A DNA stretch of 64,000 nt. Source: Bacillota bacterium (GTDB lineage: Bacteria > Bacillota > Limnochordia > Limnochordales > ZCTH02-B6). The DNA lies in contig PKQS01000009.1 in assembly GCA_017577945.1 (NCBI GenBank), positions 124,001-188,000 on the forward strand, written 5' to 3'. Shown in pieces: positions 1 through 9,165 of this stretch. Made by a program: the position numbers and the translations under genes. The stretch's first letter is position 1. Every line of letters starts with the position of its first letter. The notes under the pieces are model-generated. The model was not told the origin of the DNA and did no database searches. It saw only the letters and a program-made list of their open reading frames with translations.

Positions 1-902
1 TGAAAAACACGTACGTTGACGCCTTGCCGGCGCTGGTGCACCCCGAAACGGGCAAAGTGCACACGCACTTCAACCAGACCGTGGCGGCCACGGGACGGCT
101 CAGCAGCGCCAACCCCAACCTGCAAAACATCCCGGTGCGGACGGAGGAGGGCCGCCGCATCCGCAAGGCGTTTATTCCCTCCGAGCCCGGTTGGGTCATC
201 TTGAAAGCCGACTACTCGCAAATCGAGCTGCGGGTGCTGGCTCACATCTCCGGCGACGAGACGCTCATCGAGGCGTTCCGGCGCGGGGAAGACATCCACC
301 GCCGGACGGCCGCGGAAGTGTTCGGCCTTAAGCCCGAAGAGGTGACGCCGGAGCGGAGAGACGCAGCGAAAGCCATCAACTTCGGGATCGTGTACGGCAT
401 CAGCAGCTTCGGCTTGGCGAAAGGCACCGGGCTCAGCCGCGAGGAGGCGCAAAAATACATCGACGCGTATTTTGCCCGTTATCCAGGCGTAAGACAGTAT
501 ATCGAGACGATCAAGGCGGTTGGCCGCGAGCTCGGGTACGTCACGACGTTGTTCAAGCGCCGCCGCTACTTGCCCGATTTGCGCAGCCGCGATTTCGCCC
601 GCCGCAGCTTCGCCGAGCGCATGGCGATGAACACGCCCATCCAAGGAACGGCGGCCGACATCATCAAGCTCGCCATGGTGGCGGCCTGGCGCAGGCTGAA
701 AGAGGAGGGCCTGCGGGCTCGGCTTCTGCTGCAGGTGCACGACGAGCTGGTGCTGGAGCTGCCGGCCGAGGAGACGGCCCGGGTGGCCGCGCTGATCCGC
801 GATTGCATGAGCCACGTGGTGGAGCTGAAAGTGCCGCTGGTGGTCGACGTGGAAGTGGGCCCCAACTGGCTGGAGACGGAGAGTGTCGCGGCCGATGCCT
901 GA
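1..902 (+). CDS. polA: DNA polymerase I, 3' part (polymerase domain)
   Basis: The gene is cut by the window start; reading begins at base 3 and about 299 C-terminal residues are visible. They cover the family A polymerase palm and fingers: motif A (DYSQIELRVLAH), the O-helix motif B (RRDAAKAINFGIVYG) and motif C (LQVHDELVLE). Pol I fills gaps in excision repair and replaces Okazaki primers. The stop overlaps the start of mutM by 8 bases, so the two are translationally close and belong to one repair operon, as in Bacillus (polA-mutM-coaE). The 5' exonuclease and proofreading regions lie outside the window, so whether proofreading residues are intact cannot be judged. Confidence 0.97.
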   Translation, partial: KNTYVDALPALVHPETGKVHTHFNQTVAATGRLSSANPNLQNIPVRTEEGRRIRKAFIPSEPGWVILKADYSQIELRVLAHISGDETLIEAFRRGEDIHRRTAAEVFGLKPEEVTPERRDAAKAINFGIVYGISSFGLAKGTGLSREEAQKYIDAYFARYPGVRQYIETIKAVGRELGYVTTLFKRRRYLPDLRSRDFARRSFAERMAMNTPIQGTAADIIKLAMVAAWRRLKEEGLRARLLLQVHDELVLELPAEETARVAALIRDCMSHVVELKVPLVVDVEVGPNWLETESVAADA

Positions 903-1743
903 GCTGCCGGAAGTGGAGACGGTGCGCCGGCAGCTGGCGGCGGCCTTGCCGGGCCGGACGGTGGTGGACGTGGACGTGCGGCTGGCCCGAACGGTGCAAA
1001 ACGCGACGCCGGAGGAGCTGGCGGCGTTCGTCCGCGGGAGGGCGTTCGCGGGCGTGGGGCGGCGGGGCAAGTACTTGCTGCTGCCGCTGCAGCCGCGGAG
1101 GGAGGGCGGCGCGGGAGACGAGCCGGAGCAGCTGGTCGTTCACCTGCGCATGACGGGCCGGCTGACCGTGGCCGGCGCCCGGGAGGCTGCGGATCCGTAC
1201 ACGCGGGTCGTGTTCGTGTTGGACGACGGGCGGGAACTGCGCTTCGCCGACGTACGCACGTTCGGCACCATCCACCTGTGCGGGCCGGGGCGGCCGGCGC
1301 CGCGGGGGCTGCAAGAACTGGGGCCCGAGCCGCTGGACGATGCCTTTACGCCCGATGTGCTGGCCGCTGCGCTGCGGGGGCGGCGGGCGCCCGTGAAAGC
1401 GGTGCTGCTGGACCAGCGCTGCGTCGCGGGCGTAGGCAACATCTACGCCGACGAGGCGCTGTTTGCGGCGGGCATCCATCCGGGACGGGCGGCGGCGTCG
1501 CTGACTGCGGAAGAAACGGCGCTCCTGCACGCCGCCCTGCGGGAAGTCCTCGAGAAGGCCATCGCCTTCGGCGGGACCACCATCCGCGACTACGTGAACG
1601 GGAACGGCGCTCCGGGCGGTTTCCAGCGTTGCCTGCAAGTGTACGGGCGCGCCGGCGAGCCGTGCCCGCACTGCGGGGAGCCCATTGCGCGGCTGCGCCT
1701 GGCCGGGCGGGGGACGCACTTCTGTCCCCGGTGCCAGCGATGA
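895..1743 (+). CDS. mutM: Formamidopyrimidine-DNA glycosylase (Fpg/MutM)
   Basis: This is a bifunctional base-excision enzyme that removes 8-oxoguanine and formamidopyrimidines and nicks the abasic site. The start at 895 is chosen because MPELPEVE puts Pro2 and Glu3 in the catalytic position after Met removal; a GTG four codons upstream would bury them. The 282-residue protein shows the Lys of RRGKY near residue 60, the helix-two-turn-helix region with GVGNIYADEAL, and a C-terminal zinc finger (CPHC and CPRC near residues 256 and 278). It overlaps polA upstream and coaE downstream (ATGA overlap), which indicates coupled translation in a repair/cofactor operon. Confidence 0.97.
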   Translation: MPELPEVETVRRQLAAALPGRTVVDVDVRLARTVQNATPEELAAFVRGRAFAGVGRRGKYLLLPLQPRREGGAGDEPEQLVVHLRMTGRLTVAGAREAADPYTRVVFVLDDGRELRFADVRTFGTIHLCGPGRPAPRGLQELGPEPLDDAFTPDVLAAALRGRRAPVKAVLLDQRCVAGVGNIYADEALFAAGIHPGRAAASLTAEETALLHAALREVLEKAIAFGGTTIRDYVNGNGAPGGFQRCLQVYGRAGEPCPHCGEPIARLRLAGRGTHFCPRCQR

Positions 1744-2354
1744 ACACGGCACGGCGCGGGATCGTGGCGGGGCTGACGGGCGGCATCGCCTGCGGCAAAT
1801 CGACGGTGGCGCGGATGTTTGCCGAGCTGGGGGCGGCGGTGGTCAGCGCCGACGAGATTAGCCGGGAAATCGTGGCGCCGGGCATGCCCGCGTGGGAGGA
1901 GATTCGCGCTGAGTTCGGCGACGCGGTGCTGCGGCCCGACGGCACGTTGGACCGCAAGCGGCTGGGCACCATCGTTTTCTCCGACCCGGCCAAGCGGCGG
2001 CGGCTGGAGGCGATTACGCACCCGCGCATCCGGCAAGTGATGGCCGAGCGCATCGCGGCCGCCGCGGCTGCAGGCCGGCCGGTCATCGCCGAAATTCCGC
2101 TGCTGTTTGAAAGCGAAGCCAGTCGCTCGCTGGTGGACGTCGTCATCGTCGTCTACGCGGACCCCGAAACACAGCTGGCGCGCTTGATGGGGCGGGATCA
2201 GTTGACCCGGGAACAAGCGCTGGCGCGCATCGAGGCGCAGATGCCCCTGTCGGAAAAGGTCAAGCGCGCCGACTTCGTCATCGACAACGGCGGCGACTTG
2301 GAGCGGACGCGAGAGCAAGTGGCCCGCATTTGGAGCGAGCTGCTGCAGGCGTGA
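1740..2354 (+). CDS. coaE: Dephospho-CoA kinase
   Basis: CoaE phosphorylates the ribose 3' hydroxyl of dephospho-CoA, the last step of coenzyme A synthesis. The 204-residue protein starts with MNTARRG and has the P-loop GLTGGIACGKST at residues 10-21, the DEISREI and THPRI motifs of the family and an Asp-rich C-terminal half. The ATG overlaps the mutM stop in an ATGA arrangement. The polA-mutM-coaE order is the usual one in Bacillota. coaD, the preceding pathway step, is also in this window near 59361 but in a different operon. Confidence 0.96.
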   Translation: MNTARRGIVAGLTGGIACGKSTVARMFAELGAAVVSADEISREIVAPGMPAWEEIRAEFGDAVLRPDGTLDRKRLGTIVFSDPAKRRRLEAITHPRIRQVMAERIAAAAAAGRPVIAEIPLLFESEASRSLVDVVIVVYADPETQLARLMGRDQLTREQALARIEAQMPLSEKVKRADFVIDNGGDLERTREQVARIWSELLQA

Positions 2355-2407
2355 AGGAGCAGCGCCCGTGCGCGGCGGCGACGACGGATGGCTGAGGGGA
2401 GAGGCCG

Positions 2408-3007
2408 GTGGACGTGCCGACCCGGGCAGGAAAGGCGCTGTGGCTGGCGCTGGTGCTGGCGCTGGCGGCCGCCGCGTTGTTCAAGCCCGCCTTGCGCCGC
2501 ATCTATACCATCGATTACCGTGACGCCATCGCCGCCGCGGCGACCAGCCACGGTCTAGATCCGCTCTTGGTGGCCGCCATCGTGCGGGTCGAAAGCGGCT
2601 TCAACGCCCGTGCGCTCTCGCCCAAGGGCGCGCGCGGCCTGATGCAGGTTATGCCCGACACGGGTGCGTGGGTCGCGCAGCAGCTCAGCTGGCCGGACTA
2701 TCATCCCGACATGCTCTACGACCCGGAGCGCAACCTGGCCATCGGGACCTGGTACTTGCGCTACCTGGCTACGGTGTTCGACGGCAACCTGGTCGCCACG
2801 CTGGCCGCCTACAACGCCGGCCAGAACAGGGTGCAGCAGTGGCTGGCCGACTCGACGTGGGACGGCCGCAAGGAGACCATCGACGATATCCCGTTTCGCG
2901 AAACCCGCACCTACGTGCGCCGGGTCCTGGGCACGCTGGATACGTACACGTGGTTGTACGACGGCCGCTGGGAGCAGGGCTCGACAACGGCAGAATCGAA
3001 GTTTTAA
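2408..3007 (+). CDS. Membrane-anchored lytic transglycosylase (SLT domain)
   Basis: The 199-residue protein has one N-terminal membrane segment (about residues 10-25) followed by a lysozyme-like SLT domain. The catalytic Glu lies in VRVESGFN (residue 62); the ALSPKGARGLMQVMP motif and the later AAYNAGQNRV motif complete the signature. Such enzymes cleave peptidoglycan between MurNAc and GlcNAc to give anhydro-MurNAc ends, outside the membrane. The GTG start follows a GGGGAGAGG-like site. A similar short transglycosylase follows coaE in several Bacillota, so this is probably the last gene of the polA operon. Confidence 0.93.
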   Translation: MDVPTRAGKALWLALVLALAAAALFKPALRRIYTIDYRDAIAAAATSHGLDPLLVAAIVRVESGFNARALSPKGARGLMQVMPDTGAWVAQQLSWPDYHPDMLYDPERNLAIGTWYLRYLATVFDGNLVATLAAYNAGQNRVQQWLADSTWDGRKETIDDIPFRETRTYVRRVLGTLDTYTWLYDGRWEQGSTTAESKF

Positions 3008-3068
3008 AGAACACGCAGTGCGTTGGGCGCGCGGCGTCGGGAGGGTCGAAGGAGGGCCCGTAATCTAT

Positions 3069-4100
3069 ATGGAGTTTCGCTCAATGGCCGATGTGGCCGC
3101 ATTTCAAGTGGATCAGACCAAGCGGCTTCATTCCGCCACGCACGAAGAGATCTTCGCCGGAGCCACGACGGACGTCTACTTCGTCAAGACGCTGGAAGTG
3201 CTCCGGCACCTGGGCTTGGAGGACAAGCCCGTCACCGCCGAGCTGTTCGCCCGGCGCGGCGGCGTGCTGGCGGGCGTGGAGGAGTGCCGGCAGCTGCTGG
3301 CGGGCACGGGGGTGCGCGTCTGGTCGCTGCCGGAAGGCGCGGAGTTCGGCCCCAAGGAAGTCGTCATGCGCATCGAAGGCCCGTACGGCCGGTTTGGGAT
3401 GTACGAGACCGCGCTGCTGGGCATTTTGGCTAGCGCTTCGGGCTGGGCGACGGCGGCGCGGGAGGCGAAGCAGGCTGCCGGCGACAAGCCGGTCATTTGT
3501 TTTGGCGCTCGGCACGTGCACCCCGCGGTGGCGCCCGTCATGGAGCGGGCGGCCATGATCGGCGGCGCGGACGGAGCGGCGTGCATTCTCGGCGCAAAGC
3601 TGCTGGGCCGCACGCCCGTGGGCACGATGCCGCATGCGCTGTTCCTCATCGTCGGCGACTCGGTGGCCGCCGCGCTGGCATACGATGAAGTGATGCCGCC
3701 CGAAGAGCCGCGCACGGTGCTGGTGGACACGTTCAAGGATGAAGTCGAGGAAAGCCTGCGCATCGCCGAGGTGCTGGGAAACAAGCTCGAGGCTGTGCGG
3801 CTGGATACGCCCGGCGAGCGAGGCGGCGTCACGCCGGAGCTGGTGGCGGAGCTGCGGGCGCGCCTCGACCTGGCCGGGTTCAAGCACGTGCGGATTATGG
3901 TGTCCGGCGGCCTGGATCCGGAGCGCATCCGCCTGCTGGCCGCGGCGGGCGCCGACATTTTCGGCGTCGGCAGCTTCATTTCACGCGCCGCGCCCATCGA
4001 CATGACGATGGACCTGAAGGAAGTGGACGGGAGGCCCGTCGCCAAGCGAGGGCGGATCCCGGGCCGCACGCCCAATGAACGCCTGGTGCCGCTGCTGTAA
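3069..4100 (+). CDS. pncB: Nicotinate phosphoribosyltransferase (short form)
   Basis: The 343-residue protein matches the short, archaeal-like nicotinate phosphoribosyltransferase family, which makes nicotinate mononucleotide from nicotinate and PRPP in NAD salvage. Supporting stretches are the N-terminal THEEIFAGATTDVYFVKT, the middle FGARHVHPA, the LVDTFKDE segment and the C-terminal phosphate-binding barrel part VSGGLDPERIRLLAAAGA followed by FGVGSFISRA. The start follows GGAGGG about 12 bases upstream; ATG 3084 is a less likely alternative. It lies 61 bases after the transglycosylase gene. It could in principle act on a related base, but the barrel motifs favour nicotinate. Confidence 0.88.
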   Translation: MEFRSMADVAAFQVDQTKRLHSATHEEIFAGATTDVYFVKTLEVLRHLGLEDKPVTAELFARRGGVLAGVEECRQLLAGTGVRVWSLPEGAEFGPKEVVMRIEGPYGRFGMYETALLGILASASGWATAAREAKQAAGDKPVICFGARHVHPAVAPVMERAAMIGGADGAACILGAKLLGRTPVGTMPHALFLIVGDSVAAALAYDEVMPPEEPRTVLVDTFKDEVEESLRIAEVLGNKLEAVRLDTPGERGGVTPELVAELRARLDLAGFKHVRIMVSGGLDPERIRLLAAAGADIFGVGSFISRAAPIDMTMDLKEVDGRPVAKRGRIPGRTPNERLVPLL

Positions 4101-4264
4101 GCGGCACTGTTTTGAGGAAACAAGTCAAAACCGGGCGAAAATGCAGCTGTCGGCAGGACATCGGCGAAAGTTAGCGAACTAAATCGGATATTTAACGGAT
4201 GCAATATGCCCGGCAGCGGAGCCGCGGGCGGTCGCGGCAGCGCGTGCGAAGGGGGAAGCGTCGG

Positions 4265-5260
4265 TTGCCACCTCTGTTGTCCGTGCGGGATCTCAAGGTC
4301 TACTTTGAAACCGAAGATGGCCTCGTTCCGGCGGTGGACGGCATCAGCTTCGACCTGAAGAAGGGCGGGACGCTGGGCATCGTCGGCGAGTCCGGGTGCG
4401 GCAAGAGCGTCACGTCGCTCGCGATCATGCGGCTCATCCCGACGCCCCCGGGGCGCATCGTCGGGGGGCAGATCTTGTTCGAAGGCGAGGACCTGCTGAA
4501 GAAGTCGCCGGCCGAGATGCGGAAAATCCGGGGCAACGAGATTTCCATGATCTTTCAGGAGCCCATGACGTCGCTGAACCCGGTCTTCACTATCGGCGAC
4601 CAGATCATGGAGGCCATCATCCTGCACCAGAAGGTCGACAAGAAAACCGCGCGGGAAAAGGCCATCGAAATGCTGCGGCTCGTGGGCATTCCCGAACCCC
4701 AGCGGCGCATCGACGAATACCCGCACCAGCTGTCCGGCGGCATGCGGCAGCGCGTCATGATAGCGATGGCGCTGTCGTGCAACCCCAAGCTCCTTATTGC
4801 CGACGAGCCGACGACGGCGCTGGACGTGACGATTCAGGCGCAAATCCTCGACCTGATGCGCAAGCTGCGCGACGAGCTGGGCACCGCCATCATCTTGATA
4901 ACGCACGACTTGGGCGTCATCGCCGAGATGGTCGAGGAAGTCATCGTCATGTACGCCGGGAAGATTGTCGAGAAGACCGACGTGCGGTCCCTGTTCCGCA
5001 GCCCGAAGCACCCGTATACCCAAGGCCTGCTCGACTCGCTGCCCAAGCTGCACCAGAAGCAGGAGCGGCTGAAGACCATCGAGGGTGTGGTGCCGAGCCC
5101 CTTCAACATGCCGAAGGGCTGCCGCTTCCACCCGCGCTGCGAGTTCGCCCGCGACATCTGCCGCCAGGAGGAGCCGCAGCTCATCGACCTGGGCGGCGGG
5201 CACGAGGCGGCGTGCTTCATTCATACGAACTACAAGTCGATGCGGGAGAAGGTGAGCTGA
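4265..5260 (+). CDS. Oligopeptide/dipeptide ABC transporter ATPase (OppD/DppD type)
   Basis: This is one of two ATPases powering a peptide or nickel-type importer. The start is placed at TTG 4265, 9 bases after a GGGGGAAG site, because the family begins [14 protein letters not shown]; a longer Arg-rich extension to 4199 is unlikely. Walker A is GESGCGKS (residues 41-48), the signature LSGGMRQR, Walker [13 protein letters not shown]. The C-terminal oligopeptide-transporter extension carries [14 protein letters not shown]. One base separates its stop from the oppF start. No permease or binding-protein gene is next to the pair, so the substrate is unknown; the 164 bases upstream show no gene. 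Confidence 0.94.
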   Translation: MPPLLSVRDLKVYFETEDGLVPAVDGISFDLKKGGTLGIVGESGCGKSVTSLAIMRLIPTPPGRIVGGQILFEGEDLLKKSPAEMRKIRGNEISMIFQEPMTSLNPVFTIGDQIMEAIILHQKVDKKTAREKAIEMLRLVGIPEPQRRIDEYPHQLSGGMRQRVMIAMALSCNPKLLIADEPTTALDVTIQAQILDLMRKLRDELGTAIILITHDLGVIAEMVEEVIVMYAGKIVEKTDVRSLFRSPKHPYTQGLLDSLPKLHQKQERLKTIEGVVPSPFNMPKGCRFHPRCEFARDICRQEEPQLIDLGGGHEAACFIHTNYKSMREKVS

Positions 5261-5261
5261 C

Positions 5262-6359
5262 ATGGCGATGGCGACGGAACCGGCCCGGCAGAACGCGGGC
5301 AACGGCGAGCGGCCGCTGCTGGAAGTGCGCGATTTGGTTAAGCACTTTCCGGTCACGCGCGGCATCATCTTTTCCCGCCAAATCGGCTCGGTGAAGGCGG
5401 TCGACGGCGTCAGCTTCAGCATCAACCGCGGCGAGACGCTGGGGTTGGTGGGCGAAAGCGGCTGCGGCAAGTCCACCACAGGCCGCGTCGTGCTGCGGCT
5501 CATCGAGCCTACCTCGGGCCAAATCTTCTTCGACGGGCAGGACATCACGAAATTCAACCGCAAGCAGATGCGGGAATTGCGCAAGCGCATGCAGATTATT
5601 TTTCAGGACCCGTACGCGTCGCTCAACCCGCGCATGACCGTGGGCGACATCATCGCCGAGCCGCTGGTCATCCACAAGATCGGCAGCAAGCGCGAGCGCG
5701 AAAAGCGCGTCAAGGAGCTGCTGGACGTGGTGGGTCTCGCGTCGTACCACGCGCGGCGCTACCCGCACGAGTTCAGCGGCGGCCAGCGTCAGCGCATCGG
5801 CATCGCGCGGGCGCTGGCGGTGAACCCGGATCTCATCGTCTGCGACGAGCCCGTATCGGCGCTGGACGTGTCCATTCAGGCGCAAGTCATCAACTTGCTG
5901 GAAGACTTGCAGCGCGAGTTCGGCCTGACGTACCTGTTCATCGCCCACGACTTGGCCGTCGTCGAGCACATCAGCGACCGGGTGGCCGTGATGTATTTGG
6001 GCAAGATCGTGGAGATGGCGGACAAGGAGGAGCTGTACGCCAATCCGCTGCATCCCTACACGCAGGCGCTGTTCTCGGCCATTCCGGTGCCTGACCCCGA
6101 CGCGAAGCGGGAGCGCATCATCCTGCAGGGCGACGTGCCCAGCCCCATCAACCCGCCTTCGGGCTGCCGGTTCCACACGCGCTGCCCATTCGCGGAAGCC
6201 GTCTGCCGCGAGCAGGAGCCCGAGTTCATCGACGTGGGCGGCGGCCATTTCGTCGCTTGCCACTTCGCGAAGCCCGAGACTATCGCGGCCGGCCAAAATC
6301 CGACGCCGGCCAAGGCGGCGGCGCGCGCCGCGGCCAAGAACAAAGGCTCGGCGGCGTGA
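5262..6359 (+). CDS. Oligopeptide/dipeptide ABC transporter ATPase (OppF/DppF type)
   Basis: This is the partner ATPase of the upstream OppD-like protein; the two form the heterodimeric motor of a peptide importer. The 365-residue protein has Walker [10 protein letters not shown], signature FSGGQRQR, Walker [13 protein letters not shown] and the C-terminal extension with [14 protein letters not shown]. It ends in an Ala/Lys-rich tail (about 25 residues) not typical of the family. The ATG follows the oppD stop after one base, so the genes are co-transcribed. The gene ends before a strong hairpin and faces the amidohydrolase gene. Confidence 0.94.
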   Translation: MAMATEPARQNAGNGERPLLEVRDLVKHFPVTRGIIFSRQIGSVKAVDGVSFSINRGETLGLVGESGCGKSTTGRVVLRLIEPTSGQIFFDGQDITKFNRKQMRELRKRMQIIFQDPYASLNPRMTVGDIIAEPLVIHKIGSKREREKRVKELLDVVGLASYHARRYPHEFSGGQRQRIGIARALAVNPDLIVCDEPVSALDVSIQAQVINLLEDLQREFGLTYLFIAHDLAVVEHISDRVAVMYLGKIVEMADKEELYANPLHPYTQALFSAIPVPDPDAKRERIILQGDVPSPINPPSGCRFHTRCPFAEAVCREQEPEFIDVGGGHFVACHFAKPETIAAGQNPTPAKAAARAAAKNKGSAA

Positions 6360-6434
6360 AAACCGCCGCAGCGCTGGCCGTTCGCCGCCGCGCGAAGCCG
6401 GCTGGGCGAGCCGGAGCATGCGCTACCGACGAGA

Positions 6435-6457
6435 AGCCCCGGCCAAGCGCCGGGGCT
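6435..6457. terminator. Hairpin between convergent oppF and amidohydrolase genes
   Basis: A perfect 9-base stem (AGCCCCGGC and GCCGGGGCT) with a 5-base loop lies between the two convergent genes. It lacks a clear T tract on either side, so termination is inferred from place and stability. Confidence 0.6.
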
Positions 6458-6480
6458 GTTGGCGTCTTCACGCAGCCGGT

Positions 6481-7488
6481 TCACGTCGCCGGTTCGCTGG
6501 CCGGCGCCGCGCCGTCCGGCACGTCGATGCCGAAGACCCGTTGAGCGTTGCGGTAGTAAATCCACGGCAGCACGTCTTCCGGCAGGTTGATCCCTTGCAG
6601 CAGCGGTTCGCCGTCGGCGTCGGCGTCGTCGATGGGCAGCGGGCAGACCACGTCCGTCTCCCAGAAAAGCTGGTGGATCCAGTAGCGCGACGTGTAGCGG
6701 AACGGTTCGGGATTTTGCGTCGCCACCTGGTCGGTGCCGAACAGAATGCGGTCTTTGTACTTGGCGAAAAACGCCCGGGCCGCATCGGGCTGCCGGCCCA
6801 GTTCCCGCACGATCCAGCGCGTCGCCGACGTGTCCACGTACATGTTGGGGTAGCGGTCCAGCAGCGCCCCGAGCTCGTCGAGATGCTCGGGGTTGCCGCC
6901 CATGTGCGCCACCAAGATCGGGATATCCGGGTGCGCCGCGAGGCGGTCGGTCAGCTGCCGGTACTGCTCAGCTTTTGTGCCGTAGCGCTCCTTGTCGGTG
7001 TACACCCGCTCGAACCACTTGTCGGGGTCGGCGACGTGCACCAGGACCCCCAGCTTCTGCCGGCTGATTTCCTCGAACACCGGGTCGAGGCGCGGGTCGT
7101 TCATGCGCCAGTTGTGGCGGTCGTAAAAGCGCGGGGCGAACCACATCTTGATGAGCCTAGCGCCCGCGGCCGCCGCCTCGCGCACGATGCGCCGGTTCAC
7201 GTCGGCGAACTTCTTCGGGTCGTCCGCGCAGTTCCAGTCGAGCCACGCGATCAGGCGCGTCTCGGGAAACGTGCGCTGCAGCGCGATTCCTTCCTCCAGC
7301 GTCGTGATGACGCCGAGCCGCTGGATGCCGTACAGGCGCGCCGCCTCCACCAGCGGCCGCGCCGCTTCGACGGACCAGGTGTGCGTATGGATGTCCACGA
7401 TAGGGCAGTTTACCTTGCGGGCCGGCGGCTGTGCGAACCCTGCGGCCCGGGCCCGCTCGACCAGCTCGTAGTCAATTGTCCGGGTCAT
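6481..7488 (-). CDS. Amidohydrolase-2 family metal-dependent hydrolase
   Basis: The 335-residue protein is a TIM-barrel amidohydrolase of the amidohydrolase_2 group. It has the first metal motif DIHTHTW near the N-terminus, HMGGN in the middle, and a C-terminal FGTDQVA with the catalytic Asp. Relatives hydrolyse or decarboxylate small cyclic or aromatic acids, but the substrate cannot be read here. The ATG at 7488 follows GGAGG by about 9 bases on the minus strand; a longer reading upstream would overlap the promoter of the divergent aldo/keto reductase. The divergent pairing with a reductase may mark a small catabolic unit. Confidence 0.85.
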   Translation of the reverse strand: MTRTIDYELVERARAAGFAQPPARKVNCPIVDIHTHTWSVEAARPLVEAARLYGIQRLGVITTLEEGIALQRTFPETRLIAWLDWNCADDPKKFADVNRRIVREAAAAGARLIKMWFAPRFYDRHNWRMNDPRLDPVFEEISRQKLGVLVHVADPDKWFERVYTDKERYGTKAEQYRQLTDRLAAHPDIPILVAHMGGNPEHLDELGALLDRYPNMYVDTSATRWIVRELGRQPDAARAFFAKYKDRILFGTDQVATQNPEPFRYTSRYWIHQLFWETDVVCPLPIDDADADGEPLLQGINLPEDVLPWIYYRNAQRVFGIDVPDGAAPASEPAT

Positions 7489-7551
7489 ACACCTCGAGCC
7501 TCCAACCCTATGTACATTCGTACGGGCGCCGTAGAATCCTTGTCCGGAAAA

Positions 7552-7560
7552 TGGTAGAAT
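7552..7560 (+). promoter_or_regulatory. Possible extended -10 promoter of the aldo/keto reductase
   Basis: TGG-TAGAAT (TG at 7552, hexamer at 7555-7560) fits an extended -10 element. The -35 position is poor. It leaves a leader of about 50 bases before the ATG at 7617. Confidence 0.4.
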
Positions 7561-7616
7561 GAGGGGCGGGCGCGCGAGGACGCGCCGACGGAGGCAGCGG
7601 AAGGAGCGTTGCTGCA

Positions 7617-8564
7617 ATGGAGTTTGCCCGTTTCGGCTCCACGGACATTGAGGTGTCCCGCATCGCCCTCGGCACATGGGCCATCGGCGGCTGGCTGTGG
7701 GGCGGGACGGACGTCAACGACGCCGTGCGCACCATCCACGAAGCGCTGGATTTGGGCATCACCCTGATCGACACCGCACCCGTCTACGGCTTCGGCTTGT
7801 CGGAGGAGCTGGTCGCGAAGGCGCTGGCGGAAAAGGGCGTGAGCCGGGATAAGGTCGTCATCGCGACGAAGGCGGGCCTCGAGTGGGACGAGCAGGAGAA
7901 CGTCCGCCGCAATTCCAAGCCCGAGCGCATACGCGAGGAAGTGGAGCAAAGCCTGCGGCGCCTGCGGACGGACTACATTGACATTTACCAAATCCACTGG
8001 CCGGATCCGGAGACGCCCATCGAGGACACGGCCGAAGCCATGTACCGGCTGCTGCAGGAGGGCAAGGTGCGGGCCATCGGCGTCAGCAACTACGACGTCG
8101 AGCAGATGGAGCGGTGGCGGAAGGTCGCGCCGCTTCACTCGAACCAGCTGCGCTACAACTTGCTCGAGCGGGACATCGAAGCGGCGGAGCTACCTTACTG
8201 CCGCGAACACGGGCTGGCGATCTTGGCGTACAGCCCGCTGGCGCGAGGCCTGCTGACGGGCAAGTACAACGAGGGCAGCACGTTCCCGGAAGGCGACAGC
8301 CGCGCCAAGGACAAGCGCTTCCAGGGCGAGGAAGCGAAGCGCTACTACCGCATCATCCCGAAGCTGAAAGAGTACGCGGAAAGCCTGGGCAAGACGCTGG
8401 CGCAGCTGGCGGTGCGCTGGGTGCTGGATCAGCCGGGCGAGCCCATCGCGTTGTGGGGCGCGCGGCGGCCCGGCCAGATCGCCGAAGCGGCCGGCGCCGT
8501 GGGCTGGAAGCTGACGCCCGAGCAGCTGGCCGAGATCGATCGCATCGTCAACGAGACCGAGTAG
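7617..8564 (+). CDS. Aldo/keto reductase
   Basis: The 315-residue protein is an NADPH-dependent aldo/keto reductase with the (beta/alpha)8 fold. The catalytic tetrad is visible: Asp52 and Tyr57 in DTAPVYGFGLSEE, Lys in IATKAG and His in QIHWPD. The C-terminal coenzyme region (IALWGARRPGQIAEA) is conserved. It resembles the general-stress YhdN/IolS-like group of Bacillota. The ATG follows GGAAGGAG at suitable distance. The gene ends shortly before a strong rho-independent terminator. The physiological substrate is unknown. Confidence 0.93.
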   Translation: MEFARFGSTDIEVSRIALGTWAIGGWLWGGTDVNDAVRTIHEALDLGITLIDTAPVYGFGLSEELVAKALAEKGVSRDKVVIATKAGLEWDEQENVRRNSKPERIREEVEQSLRRLRTDYIDIYQIHWPDPETPIEDTAEAMYRLLQEGKVRAIGVSNYDVEQMERWRKVAPLHSNQLRYNLLERDIEAAELPYCREHGLAILAYSPLARGLLTGKYNEGSTFPEGDSRAKDKRFQGEEAKRYYRIIPKLKEYAESLGKTLAQLAVRWVLDQPGEPIALWGARRPGQIAEAAGAVGWKLTPEQLAEIDRIVNETE

Positions 8565-8590
8565 CAGGTCCGACGTCGCTATGCCACGAT

Positions 8591-8642
8591 ACGGTTTCGC
8601 GCCCCCCGGTCCAGGGGACGGGTTGCGCGAAACCGTTTTTTT
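8591..8642 (+). terminator. Rho-independent terminator after the aldo/keto reductase
   Basis: A 12-base perfect outer stem (8591-8602 with 8625-8636) is followed by a run of seven T. The loop region contains a second weaker C/G pairing. Confidence 0.93.
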
Positions 8643-8657
8643 GCAGGGGCTGAGAAG

Positions 8658-9113
8658 GTGCCGTCAAGCGAAGGGGCTATCTTTGCCAACTTGTGCATGG
8701 TCTGCGATGACGCGGGGCGGGTGCTCGTGCAGGAGCGCCGGAGTTCCTTTTGGTCCGGCGTCGCGTTTCCAGGCGGGCACGTGGAGCCTGGGGAGTCGTT
8801 CGTCGAGTCGGTCATCCGCGAGGTGTACGAAGAGACGGGCTTGCGGATTCTCAATCCGGTGCTGTGCGGCGTGAAGCAGTTTCCGGCGGACGACGGAGCG
8901 CGCTACGTCGTCTTGCTGTTCAAGGCTACGCAATTCACAGGCACCCTGCGCTCCTCGGCCGAAGGCGATGTGTTCTGGGTGCCGCGCGATGAGCTGCCGC
9001 GGCTGCCCCTGGCCAGCGATCTGGCGGAGACGTTGCCGCTCTTTGAAAACGACGGCCTGAGCGAGCTGTATTACTACCAGTCCGGCGGCCAGTGGAAAAC
9101 GAAGTTGCTGTAA
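8658..9113 (+). CDS. Nudix hydrolase (MutT/8-oxo-dGTP diphosphatase-like)
   Basis: The 151-residue protein carries a complete Nudix box: GGHVEPGE, then REVYEETGL, matching GX5EX7REUXEEXGU. The fold resembles YtkD/MTH1-type enzymes that hydrolyse oxidised nucleotides or other nucleoside diphosphate compounds; the exact substrate is not readable. The GTG start lies only 16 bases after the T run of the preceding terminator, so its promoter must lie inside or before that terminator, or expression depends on read-through. A later ATG would remove the first strand of the fold. It is followed by a bidirectional terminator. Confidence 0.9.
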   Translation: MPSSEGAIFANLCMVCDDAGRVLVQERRSSFWSGVAFPGGHVEPGESFVESVIREVYEETGLRILNPVLCGVKQFPADDGARYVVLLFKATQFTGTLRSSAEGDVFWVPRDELPRLPLASDLAETLPLFENDGLSELYYYQSGGQWKTKLL

Positions 9114-9118
9114 ACAGC

Positions 9119-9161
9119 AAAGGCGGCGATTACAAGCACTCGACTCGCAATCGCCGCCTTT
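9119..9161. terminator. Bidirectional terminator between Nudix gene and tRNA-Leu
   Basis: A 13-base perfect stem (AAAGGCGGCGATT at 9119-9131 and its complement at 9149-9161) with a 17-base loop is followed by T residues. It sits between convergent transcripts and can serve both. Confidence 0.88.
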
Positions 9162-9165
9162 TTCG

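Noticed and set aside
3176..5590. 804-codon minus-strand open frame over pncB and oppD
   Set aside because: It crosses two well-supported genes and an intergenic gap, with Ser/Arg-rich composition and no domain.
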